Assembly (NCBI GenBank): GCA_022496185.1
Contig: WTXG01000079.1
Span: forward strand, 1 to 64,000
DNA length: 64,000 bases
DNA from: Multifurca ochricompacta
Taxonomy: Eukaryota; Basidiomycota; Agaricomycetes; Russulales; Russulaceae
Reading direction: 5' to 3'
In this document: piece by piece, positions 20,410 to 29,515 of the stretch
How the letters are laid out: each line of letters begins with the position of its first letter
Position numbering within the stretch: the stretch's first letter is position 1
The notes under the pieces: model-generated
What the model was told of the DNA's origin: nothing
What the model saw: the letters and a program-made list of their open reading frames with translations, nothing else
Database searches by the model: none
Position numbers and translations under genes: made by a program

Positions 20410-21912
20410 CTAACAAAAATCCTTCTGGCCAAAGGCCTTCTCCACAAGTATGGAGTGCACCCCTTCATCCTCATTCATCATACTGTTCCAGAGTGCTTCA
20501 GCCTTCTGTTCCTTGGTCTTTGGGGTGGATACTGGATTCTCTTTGGAGACAGGTGGTAAGGCTGTGGATGGCATAGTAGAAGTGGTAGCCACCATTACTT
20601 CTGTGGTGCAGACCATTTTCTTGGGGCAGAATTGTGACATATGCCCCTGTGCCCAGCAGTGAAAACAATGCCCTTCCTTCAGGAGCATCTTCTTCTCATT
20701 GTCAGTGAGTGCTGTGTGGGCCTTAATTCAGTCTGTGGAGGTATCCATGGTGTTGGGATCTCGTGGCACTGTAGGTTTGACTCCAAATGCCACCTTCCAC
20801 TGTTCTCAGGTTTTACCCTTCTTGGTATCTATGCCAAAGCATGTCTGGAAATCCAGATAATCTTGCTGCTGTCTTCTGGCAGCATTTGTCCACTGGCCCC
20901 ATGACTCAGGATGATGGAATTGAATAATGTTTTTCACCAGGGGGTTGGGTAATCCCTGGGAGAAGAGGTCAAGCATGGCCTCTTCATTCACATTGTATCC
21001 CACTCGTTTGGCCAGATTGTGAAACTTGGCTACATATCCATCCAAGTCACCTCTCTCCATCTTCAATGTCTTTAATTCTCTGGCAGCCTTCTGTTTGGCC
21101 TGCCCATTGGTGAAGGCATCTTTAAATCTTTGTGCCACTATATCACACAGGTCTTCATCTGTGGTTCAAGTTCCAGCCATAATCTGGTCATTCAGCCATT
21201 TGATCTGCTCCATGGTCCAATCATCAACAGCATCCCCTCTAATTAGCAAAAGGAAAAGGTTGGTTTGTTGGAAGGGATTGACAATTTGTGGGATGTCATG
21301 ATTGAAATTTTTGAAGGTTTCAAACTCAAGCATGAACTTTTTGCTCTGAGAATGATCTCCTGTGAAGGTTGTTGGCAGGACTCCTGAAAGGTGTCCTGAT
21401 GGTGGGGGTAGGTTCAGCATAGGAGCAGGGGGGGCAGGGTCAGGTAGCTGTGCAGTGATGGTGGACATAGTCAGGTAAGCAATGGTCAGGGTGTCTGAGG
21501 TTTGTTGTGTGATCTGGGGAGATACCAAAGCAGGTTTTCTGAATGTGGTGATCTCTGGTGCAACTGTTGAAGCCATAAAACCAGTGGCTATGATCTGTGC
21601 ATCTTTGCTGTTTTCTTCAATATATTCTTCTGGTTCTGAATCTGTAATGATGGCTGGAGGATTCTCTCTCCAAGGCCCTAAGCCATATTCTGGTGGGGCA
21701 GGTCCTGTGGTGACCCAGGAACATTGGCTTTGAGAGTAATGGATACAGTACCAAGCCTGCTTCTGTTCATCATATTCAACTGGCTGGTACTGGTTGTCAT
21801 GATAGACATAGTATCCAAACTCAGTTTCAAAGTCTTTCCAGATGGCAGAGCCAAGGACTTGTTGAGAAAGATTATCCTCATCTTGGCAGTTGATGAGTTC
21901 TTCATTGTGCAA
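20410..21912 (-). pseudogene. Gypsy E1 gag
   Basis: A 501-codon frame from MHNEELINCQDEDNLSQQVL to QKDFC-TAG. It contains LGSAIWKDFETEFGYY near the N-terminus, a Pro-rich segment, and a Retrotrans_gag-type capsid region (SKKFMLEFETFKNFNHDIPQ, RGDAVDDWTMEQIKWLN, ARELKTLKMERGDLDGYVAK, LDLFSQGLPNPL). The nucleocapsid knuckle CFHCWAQGHMSQFC (CX2CX4HX4C) is at about 20670-20630. Internal stops are TGA (e.g. after MAGT at 21166). The final codons GAT TTT TGT TAG overlap the frameshift heptamer into pol. The ATG start lies 48 nt inside the LTR, just past the primer-binding complement. Confidence 0.87.
20416..20422 (-). promoter_or_regulatory. Putative -1 ribosomal frameshift site GGATTTT (gag-pol, E1)
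   Basis: In the gag frame the codons read AAG GAT TTT TGT TAG. Shifting -1 at GGATTTT gives GGA TTT TTG TTA GGC, open into the protease. The same heptamer and frame relation occur at 41903-41909 (E2) and 55704-55710 (F2). GGAUUUU is the established -1 slippery heptamer of red clover necrotic mosaic virus. Confidence 0.65.
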
Positions 21913-21947
21913 GGTCTGGCTTCAACTGGATGAAGCCACAGTGAGGG

Positions 21948-21958
21948 AGACTCAACTT
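21948..21958 (-). promoter_or_regulatory. Self-primer-binding site of E1
   Basis: On the minus strand AAGTTGAGTCT, 2 nt inside the 5' LTR. It is perfectly complementary to AGACTCAACTT at 22628-22618 (minus), which lies 35 nt downstream of the TATATAAGG box, i.e. at the expected mRNA 5' end. The usual TGG start of a tRNA primer site is absent. Confidence 0.7.
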
Positions 21959-21960
21959 AA

Positions 21961-22983
21961 TGTGATGCCTGGTGCAGGCATTCAACATGACGTGTGACAA
22001 AGTCATGTAGCATATGATAAGATTATGGGGGCCAGATAGGGGTACATGCATGTAAATAGGAAAAAGAATACAATGCTCTCTTGATTCGCTTTTTCAAGCC
22101 TTTTTTATACAATTTACACTACAGTTAATTTCAATACAAGTATGAGAGTTTTGTAAATAGGGGTTAAGTAAATGAGACATTTTATCTTGTGACTTTTTCA
22201 ATTTGTCGTGCTTGTATCAGTTAGATAAAATAATCAAAATAAAATAAATGTTAATCTTGTAACTGTAAACTTTTAACCATAGAGTCTGTAGAATCAAATG
22301 TGAGACGCAAACAAGATCGAAGTTCATTGCCCCTGAGGGGCACACCAAAAATTAATTGTTCTAGCCAAAGGCTAGAACTTTTGACAACTGTGGTGCGCTT
22401 TTGCGCTCCTCCAGGTCGTCAATGGATCGTAATCCATCAGCATAACTATGAAGTCTTGTGCACACTGTGTTACTAGTATGCAGAGTTGAGTGAGGAGTCA
22501 ATACTAAGGAGCTAATCCCTTAGTACTGGTGAGCAGACAAGTGCCAAAAGCACTGAGACAATTCAAGGATCGGGTCTTTAGAGATCACCCAGAAGGTAAT
22601 GCACCAAGTCAATTAAGAAGTTGAGTCTAAGGCATACAGGCTATCTAGGTGGGCCTTATATATGTAATAGAGGTTGGGGTCTGAATTGGAGCTAAGTACT
22701 TGGCATATCAACAAAGTTGTAATGTAACTAAAAGGGGGAATGGAGTGGAAGTGGGTCAGATGAGAATATACCTAGACATATTTGGTATAGTCGTGATTCT
22801 GGTGGGAAAATATGTAAGAGTCCTGATGTAAAGTACAAGTCATAGATAAGAAAGAAGCATGTCAAAGATAAGGAACAAATATGTACAATGGGGGCGCAAC
22901 TGCAGTCAACAAGCATCCAACACAGCCAAACAACAGGTCACATGGCAAAAGAGGAGAAAAGACGACATAGCAGGGTTTGTAAC
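21961..22983 (-). repeat. 5' LTR-F of E1, interrupted by solo LTR-G
   Basis: Plus-strand ends TGTGATGCCTGG and GGGTTTGTAACA. LTR-F bases are 21961-22014 and 22445-22983, about 590 bp without the insertion, matching the solo copy at 44283-44876. TATA motif (minus) at 22663-22655. The 3 kb-distant T2 remnant begins at 22984. Confidence 0.88.
22015..22439 (-). mobile_element. Solo LTR, family G (relative of copia-2 LTR)
   Basis: 425 bp, TGATAAGATTATGG to GTAATCCATCA, with TSD GCATA (22010-22014, 22440-22444). On the minus strand its first 130 bp align with the copia-2 LTR and keep the same hairpins: GCGCAAAAGCGC, TTCTAGCC/GGCTAGAA and GCCCCTCAGGGGC. The rest is diverged. Confidence 0.87.
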
Positions 22984-23874
22984 AAAGACACATACCATAA
23001 AGTTCTTCCTCCTCCATGCTTGACTGTCAGGGTGGTGGTTCTGTCAGAGAGTGGTTACCATGAAAATTGGACAGTGGATGACTGGAAAAGGATCTTGTGG
23101 TCAGGTGAGACTATAATGAACAGAATTGGTTCAGACAGAAGGAGCTATACTTGGAAAAATAAGGGAGAACCACCCTCTGACAGAACCACCACCATGACAG
23201 TCAAGCATGGAGGAGGAAGAACTTTATGGTATGTGTCTTGTATGGGGTGAAATGGACTAGGAATGCTTACAGGGGTTCAGGGGATCATGAATCCATGCCA
23301 GTACTGTGATATTTTGGATGGCGGAGTGGTAGAAAGGTCTGAAAAGTTGGAAATGGTGGAGGGTGAAAGCATGTTTCAGCAGGACAATGACCCAAAACAC
23401 AATTCCAAGAAGGCAAACCAGTGGTTTAAAGACAAGAATATTGAAGCCTGGTATGGACAGCCCAATCCCTTGAGATATTAGCCCCATTGGACACCTCTGG
23501 GTGGATCTGAAGAAGGTTCTTAACCAGTCAAGGGGGTACCTGAGTTGTGGGAGAGGGTGGTGGAGGAGTGGAATAAAAATGCACCAGAATGATGGTAAAA
23601 GGTTATAGAAAGGATGACTAAAAGGATTCAAGGAGTTAGCAAGGCAAAAAGGGGTTAAATAAAGTAGTAATTGGGCAGATAGTGGATTTAAAATGCAGGT
23701 CAAAAAACTGTCCTGATGATTGATTGATTTGATTTGATCTAAATTGCAAATGGTAGCCAGGAAGCAGGGCATTCAGACATACAGCCACACCATAACCAGA
23801 TTCCTAATTGCTGAGGTGCTATAGAGTGAATACTAGAAATGGTGCAAACATTGGGACAGTTTTTTGACCCACTG
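22984..23874 (+). mobile_element. Tc1-like T2, copy 2: right half of the element in gypsy L0
   Basis: Short left arm (22984-23050), loop, then the full right arm, ending GACCCACTG at 23874 with TA at 23875-23876. The right flank (ACTCCTGGCCAAATGGG) continues gypsy L0 exactly where 12767 stopped. Together with the left part of 12768-14819 it was therefore one T2 insertion, later split by gypsy E1. It carries the DDE remnant NWTVDDWKRILWSGET (about 23060) and QDNDPKHNSKKA (about 23390). Confidence 0.85.
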
Positions 23875-24116
23875 TAACTCCTGGCCAAATGGGATGACAA
23901 AGACCTCCCCCTTCTCCCTTATTATGGGATGGAACCTGCACACAACCTGGACTAATAAGCCTACCAATGTGCCATCAGTGACCCAGCATATCAACCAATG
24001 GGAGGCTGTGTGGAAATCAGCCAACAAGAACCTGCTCAAGGCACAATGGACCCTGGCTGAGAAGCCAACAAGGTTTACACCTTATCAAGTGGGGGACCAG
24101 GTCTGGTTAGAAGGAC
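23875..24116 (+). pseudogene. Gypsy L0 integrase C-terminal fragment
   Basis: TNSWPNGMTKTSPFSLIMGW, TNVPSVTQHINQWE and TPYQVGDQVWLEG are the integrase C-terminal region up to the GPF/GPY-type segment, frame open. At about 24117 it abuts the gag of another gypsy element in opposite orientation, so the L0 chromodomain, ORF3 and 3' LTR are absent. Confidence 0.87.
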
Positions 24117-24445
24117 CTCATTCATCATACTATTCCAAAGCACCTTGGCTTTCTGTTTCTTGGTTTTAGGTGTCTGGGGAGGGTTGTCTTTGGGGGGAAC
24201 TGGGGGTGCCATAGAGGCAGTACTAGTGGTGGCAACAGTGGCTTCAGCAGCCCATGCAGCTTTCTTGGGGCAGAATCATGACATGTGCCCCTGTGCCCTA
24301 CAATGGAAGCAGTGCCCTTCCTTCATAAGCTTCTGCTTTTCATCATCTGTCAGCACTGCTCATGCTTTAGTATGGTCTGCCAACATATCCATTGTGTTGG
24401 GGTTGTGGGGCATAGTAGGCTTGACCCCAAAGGCCACCTTCCACT

Positions 24446-25873
24446 TAGGGATCAGCAAGGGTTTTCATACCCACGCGGGTAAGCACTGCGGGTTTTGATG
24501 GGTACAGGTACAGGTATACAACTCCCAACCCGCCAGAAACCCATACCTGTGCAGCAGGTTTGGCGGGTATAAGTGGTCATTGGTCATTGACAAGATCAGC
24601 AGAAATTTAATGATAAAATACATCTGTAGCAAACAAATGACAAGATTTAATTTGATGTATGCTACAGGGTTTCTGTAAATATATTCTAGTGTTATCCTAT
24701 GAAATATCAAAGCAGATCAATGGTGCGATGTAAAATAAAAGTGTTATCAGTGATCCACTCTCTTGGAAATCATGATGCAACTGTTTTATTAATGCGCGAT
24801 CAATTCTGCCAGTCTGGCACTATCTAAAATACACTCTAGACTACTTTAGACTATTCTATAATCTAATTATCAATTTATTTTACTGAAACAAGGCCTGTGT
24901 GTATCTACAGGCTGCATAGAGCAGCAACTACATTGCATTGCATGGACCAGCATATTGGTCTGATCTCCTTCCTATTAAGGAAGGTTGACTTAACAATCAC
25001 GGCTTTGATTTTCCATTGGTCCAACAAGATTGTGATCACACATAGATAACACAACAGAAACGTGTTCACAAATTAATTAGATACACAGAATATACATCTA
25101 AGATCTGACATATGATCAAATCACATCATTAAACGAGATAACGAGATAACGCGTTCATTTAATCTAGTAGCTGATATAGTACATCTAAAGTACAAGCCTG
25201 TACCATGCCTGTTCCACAAAATGAAATAAAATAATAATGTAAATAAGGAATAAACTTAATCTTCTGAACATAAATCAGCAATTATTGAGGGATCCTGAGT
25301 AGCCACAAATGAACATGTTGTATCCAAGTGCATATCTCCTTGACCAGGATGGACCAGGCTGAGTGTCCAAAATGCGCGAAGCAAGTAAAGAACTTGCATG
25401 TGTTTCATTTTATGGGTAACCTGGGTATCAAAACAAATATCCAGGGGTTACCCCTGCCAATCACTATGCATTTGTCAATTATTTTTGCATTCTATGTGGT
25501 TATCTGACAGGCTTTTCATCAATGTTCTATAACATCAATCTAATCATCTTTGTATATTGGGGTGGATTTTAGTTGTGCTTGTATAAAATTGAAACCAGAA
25601 TAATAAAACAACAATAGAATAATGAATTATCTTAATCTTATGAATATAAAACAGGAATCTTTGAAGGATCCTGAGTAGCCACAAATGAACGTGTTGTGTA
25701 TCTCCTTGACCGGGATGTCCTGGGCCAGTTATCTGAAATGTGTGATGCAAGCAAAGAACTTGCACATGTTTACACACAGGTAACCCACAGGTTACCCGTA
25801 CCCGTAGCGACAGGTACGGGTATGGGTACAGGTACCAATGAAGATACCTGGGGGTTACCCCTGCTATTCACTA
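24446..25873. mobile_element. Non-autonomous hAT element, 1428 bp, copy 2
   Basis: Inverted twin of 1979-3414. Ends TAGGGATCAGCAAGGG and GCTATTCACTA, with 8-bp TSD CTTCCACT (24438-24445, 25874-25881), inside gypsy E4 gag. It has the same internal duplication of the head module and the same GGTACAGGT-rich termini. No coding capacity. Confidence 0.93.
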
Positions 25874-26373
25874 CTTCCACTGCTCCCAAGTCCTTCCCTT
25901 CTTTGTATCCACACCAAAGCACATCTGGAAATCTAAATAGTCTTGCTGCTGTCATCTGGCAGCATTTGTCCACTGACTCCATGTCTCAGGGTGGTGAAAT
26001 TGAATGATATTTCTAACCAGGGGGTTAGGCAATCCCTGGGAGAAGAGGTTGAGCATGGCCTCCTCTTTGACATCATATCCTGCCTGTTTTGCCAGGTTGT
26101 GAAATCTGGCCACATAGCTATCCAAATCACCCCTCTCCATTTTCAGGGTCTTCAGCTCTCTGGCCACCTTCTGTTTGGCTTGCCCATCTGTAAAGGTGTC
26201 CTTGAAATGCTGCACCACCATGTCCCACAGACCTTCATCTGTTGTCCACCTTCTGGCTGTGATCCTGTCATTAAGCCATTCCAATTGTTCCATGGTCCAA
26301 TCATTGACCACCTCCCCCCAGATCAGGGAAAGGAATAGATTGGTCCTTTGGAATGGATTGATGATCTGTGGTA

Positions 26374-26883
26374 TGTTGACACAGGATGTGTCTGGAGATG
26401 CTTCAGGCATCTAAGGTTCGCTTCAGCTGTAGATTAGATTAGATTAGATTCCGGAGTATCGGACTTTTTATGTTATCTTTATTACACTTCTTTCTCACCT
26501 TACTCAGCTGATTAGTGATGGACTTAGTAATGCGCAGTAAGCATGTGATATCTCTTTGGCCAATGGCCTTTATCCCTCTCTGTTCATTGTCCAGCACTTG
26601 TGGACTTATTCCCAGTGCGCACAGACCATTTCCCCTGGCCCCCATGGGTATATAAGGGTGTCTGTTTCGTCTCTTTCACTTCAGAGTTTCTTCAACCTCT
26701 GAAGTGTAAGTTCTACTATACTTTCTACCATACCTTTGACTAACCGTCTCTTGTAGATACTTGTCTTTCTAGGTCAGTAGAATAGTAATATAGAGTTTCT
26801 TCAACCTCTGAAGTATACTTGTCTTTCTAGCCTAACCCGCTACTAACCACAGTCAGTATAACCAGCAGCATGATTGTTTGACA
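26374..26883 (+). mobile_element. Solo LTR, family E
   Basis: 510 bp, TGTTGACACAGG to GATTGTTTGACA, with TSD TGGTA (26369-26373, 26884-26888). TATATAAGGGTGTC near 26649 and stem-loop CACTTCAGAG...CTCTGAAGTG at about 26678-26706. Inserted in gypsy E4 gag. Confidence 0.92.
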
Positions 26884-27213
26884 TGGTACATCATGGTTGA
26901 AATTTTTAAATGTTTTGAACTTGAGCATGAACTTCTTGCTCTGGGAGCAGTCCCTGGTGAACATTGTGGGGAGCACACTGGAAAGACAGCCTGATGGGGG
27001 TGGTACATTGGGCAAGGGCCCTACCAGAGTTGGGAGAGGAGGAGGAGGATTCAGGTCAGGTAGTTGGGCAGCAATGGTGGACATGGTGGGGTATGTGATG
27101 GTTAAGGTTTCTGAGGTTTGTTGTTTGATTTGTGGGGATTCCAATGCAGGTACTCTGATCATGGAAATCTCCAGTGCAACCAATGGAGCTGTAAAACCTG
27201 TGGCTATATATGG

Positions 27214-28237
27214 TGTAACGGTTTGTGATGGGTCATGACATGGTTTGTGACAAAATGTGATGTTTTTCAAGTCATGCACACATGCACATTCTGTTTCAAC
27301 TTTGCTGTAATCTCTAGCTCTGAGTCATATGACTGGAGCTAGTACTTCTTTTATCTGATCACTTAGCTGCACACAATAGAGGGCACAACCCCTCCTACTT
27401 ATTCTCATCTCAGTTCAGGGCATAACCCCTGGAGCATATGACTACCTGGATACTTACTACAGCCTTCTTGTTAGCTTATATTCATTGATTGTACCTCACT
27501 CAAGATGTATTTAAGCTGCTAGGTTACTGAGACAGACCTTAAGTCTGTTCTCTTGTATCTAATACAGGTGTATTCAACTTCATAGTGTTGAACATTAGAC
27601 ATGTTCAGTGATGCTTCAGGCATCAGGAGATTAGATTAGCTACTTTGTGGACTAGATTAGATATCAGAGTTTTGGACTCTTTACTATATCATTATTACTT
27701 TCTTTCTCACATTCTGCAGTAGCTGACTGATGTACCTTAGTAATGATGTACAAGCATGTGATTCCTTACTGGCCAATGGCCTTATTCCCTCTTGTTTATT
27801 GTTTGGACTTTGTCTGGCACCTGGGACTTACTCCCAGTGTGCACAGACCATCCTTTGAGAAGTATATAAGGGTGTCTGTTTCATCTTCTACACTTCAGAG
27901 TTCTTCTAACATCTGAAGTAACTTTCTTTGTCTAGCCTAACCTGCTAACATCTACAGTCAGTATGCTGTGCACTATGCCTGTTCAACACATAGAACTCCA
28001 CTTGAACTCCCTAAGTAGCAGCTTAAGGAGTCTTCTCCCCAGTAGCTCAGCAGGGCATATTGCACTGCTTTTGACTTTGTTTCCTGCACATGCCCCCTCC
28101 ATATTGTCATGGGCACTTGAAACTTTGACCCAGATTAGATCTTCTCTGCTAGAATTTGAATCTTGAGTGCACCCATATCTTGAGGGCCTTCAGACACCAA
28201 AAACGAGACTGGACACAGCAGGCACCTGGCTGTGACA
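27214..28237 (+). mobile_element. Solo LTR, family C, interrupted by solo LTR-D
   Basis: Ends TGTAACGGTTTG and GGCTGTGACA, with TSD TATGG (27209-27213, 28238-28242). About 616 bp without the LTR-D at 27586-27988. Diverged from the copy at 476-1103 but with the same ends and the shared AAGTCTGTTC...CAGG region. Inserted in gypsy E4 gag. Confidence 0.87.
27586..27988 (+). mobile_element. Solo LTR, family D
   Basis: 403 bp, TGTTGAACATTAG to CCTGTTCAACA, with TSD CATAG (27581-27585, 27989-27993). It shares the GATGCTTCAGGCATC motif, the TATATAAGGGTGTC box and the CTTCAGAG...CTGAAGT stem-loop with LTR-E, so D and E are related copia-type LTRs. It is about 100 bp shorter than the other LTR-D copies (52834-53338, 53816-54320). 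Confidence 0.88.
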
Positions 28238-28498
28238 TATGGTGCATCTTCACTATGTTCTTCAATAAACTCTTCAGGCTCAGAGTTGGTGATGATGGCA
28301 GGAGGGTTTTCTCTCCAAGGTCCTAAGCCATATTCTGGGGGGGCATCCTGTAGTGACCCAGGAATTCTTGCTTCTAGAGTAACAGATATGGTACCAGGCC
28401 TGTCACTCATTGTTGTATTCAACTGGCTGGTACTGGTCATCATGATAGACATAGTATCCAAACTCAGTTTCAAAGTCCTTCCAGATGGCAGAACCAAG

Positions 28499-28565
28499 TG
28501 TCAAACAATCATGCTGCTGGTTGTACTGACTGCAGTTAGTACAACCAGCAGCATGATTGTTTGAC
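28499..28565. repeat. Palindrome made of two copies of the LTR-E 3' end
   Basis: TGTCAAACAATCATGC... is followed at the centre (CTGCAG) by the reverse complement ending GCATGATTGTTTGACA, arms of about 33 bp with one mismatch near the centre. The right arm is the proper 3' end of the copia-1 5' LTR and the left arm is an inverted duplicate. Left of it is gypsy gag. Confidence 0.88.
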
Positions 28566-28577
28566 AGGTTATGGGCC
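28566..28577 (+). promoter_or_regulatory. Copia-1 primer-binding site (half-tRNA iMet)
   Basis: GGTTATGGGCCC directly after the LTR is complementary to GGGCCCATAACC of the anticodon arm of eukaryotic initiator Met-tRNA, the priming mode known for Drosophila copia. The same 12-mer follows the copia-2 LTR at 57925. Confidence 0.75.
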
Positions 28578-29515
28578 CTGCTGCTCATACTGACTGATTG
28601 ATTCCCCTTTGTTCATCAAACAGCCCAACTTGCTCTTGCACATCAAGCTCACAAAAAGCTTCAAAAGTCTTTCCCACTAGCTTCTTCCAGTGAGCTTCTT
28701 TATCTACTGTCTGTGCACCTTAACACCCCACAGGATGATGCAGTCTACTGCTCATCCTGAACTGTTTGGCTAGCCCTTCGGGGTTCTTGCAAAAGGTGAT
28801 GAGGGACCCTAAGCAGGTGAAACACCTTGAGCTCCTTGAGTGCGCACTAGGTATTAGTAATTTCATAGTTGTAGCTGGGTCTTCGTCCCATAGATAGTCT
28901 TAGTAGGCCTATAGCCAGAAGCTTGTGGCTTTAAGTCCAGTCAATGCTTGGCTCTGTCTGTAAGCTGGGTTTAGCAACCCGCATGTGGAGTTTAGGGTCT
29001 AGAACAAGGCATGGGTAGTCACTCCCATGACACTTGGGCTCGATACAAGTAGGCTGCACTACTATAGTCTATACATAGTAGATATAGTCTTCATCTCTGG
29101 GCATAAGTATTCATTGCCTTTGTAGGGTAACCATGCCCTACCAGAGACAGACTAGACATCTACTTAGTCATGGCCCCAATCATCTAGGGCTTAATCATGG
29201 ACTCCACCACCAGCATTAGAGGAAGGGCTATACACCCTTTGTCTCTAATGGAACTTGCGGTTGGCTCCTCCATGACATGACTCCCAGTCCTGTTTACACT
29301 AGACACTCTGGCTAGTCTACCAGAGCTTATGTCTAGTTGCAGGATTGCACTAGACAGCTTTACTATACCTAGAAAGTTGCACAACAAAGGTGGGACCTTC
29401 TTAGGTTCTGAAGCATAGTGCCACAGTGTGGGGTGGCACTCTTAAGCGAGACCTGGGCACTGGTTCTAACTGCTCCTTGGAACCAGGAACATCTTTTTAA
29501 AAAAAACATCTCAAA
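28578..29515 (+). other. Copia-1 leader, no gene seen
   Basis: Non-coding stretch between primer site and gag. It contains GGTTCTAACTGCTCCTTGGAACC (a short inverted repeat, about 29463-29485) and an A-run just before the gag ATG. No long frame or other element boundary is visible. Confidence 0.6.

Larger units (their letters stand above)
16426..20422 (-). pseudogene. Gypsy E1 pol: protease, RT, RNase H, integrase, chromodomain
   Basis: The reading begins in the -1 frame at the GGATTTT site (GFLLGLTPLAWARALHV...). Protease is LIDSGATDNFISQ (about 20285). Solo LTR-B (19397-19970) splits it. RT follows, with FFFIKKKDGKL, FSKMDICWGYNN and VVYMDNILVA (YMDN, not YMDD; about 18640), then RNase H ([15 protein letters not shown]). 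Integrase has HPGIVNMYALTKRNYWWPNM, CTECQANK, MDFIIKLP and HPQTDGQSEQTNQWLEQ. The chromodomain is EWEVEHIVDAKWKG...LYYLIKWKGF...W (about 16560-16440). About 30 residues around the RNase H-integrase linker (SRPAN region) are deleted relative to E2. Several TGA codons and at least one frame change make it inactive. Confidence 0.88.
14820..22983 (-). mobile_element. Gypsy chromovirus E1 (family F1), truncated 3' LTR
   Basis: On the minus strand: 5' LTR-F (21961-22983, interrupted), gag, pol with chromodomain, ORF3, polypurine tract (about 15143-15155) and the remaining part of the 3' LTR-F (14822-15142). The 5' LTR is followed by AAGAC (22984-22988), which matches the AAGAC in the CATACAAGACC site of T2, so E1 inserted into a T2 copy. 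The far end of the 3' LTR was replaced by another T2 (12768-14819). Most lesions are TGA codons. Confidence 0.88.
24117..28498 (-). pseudogene. Gypsy E4 gag, split by several insertions
   Basis: A single gag (family F1-like) is readable on the minus strand in the pieces 28498-28238, 27213-26889, 26373-25882 and 24437-24117. They contain LGSAIWKDFETEFGYYVYHD, PPPSGCLSSVLPTMFTRDCS with SKKFMLKFKTFKNFNHDVP, VVNDWTMEQLEWLNDRITA...LKTLKMERGDLDSYVARF, and the knuckle CFHCRAQGHMSxFC. It is cut at MMNE (24117) and at its N-terminus by copia-1. The breaks are a hAT, LTR-E and LTR-C, each with its own TSD. Confidence 0.85.
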
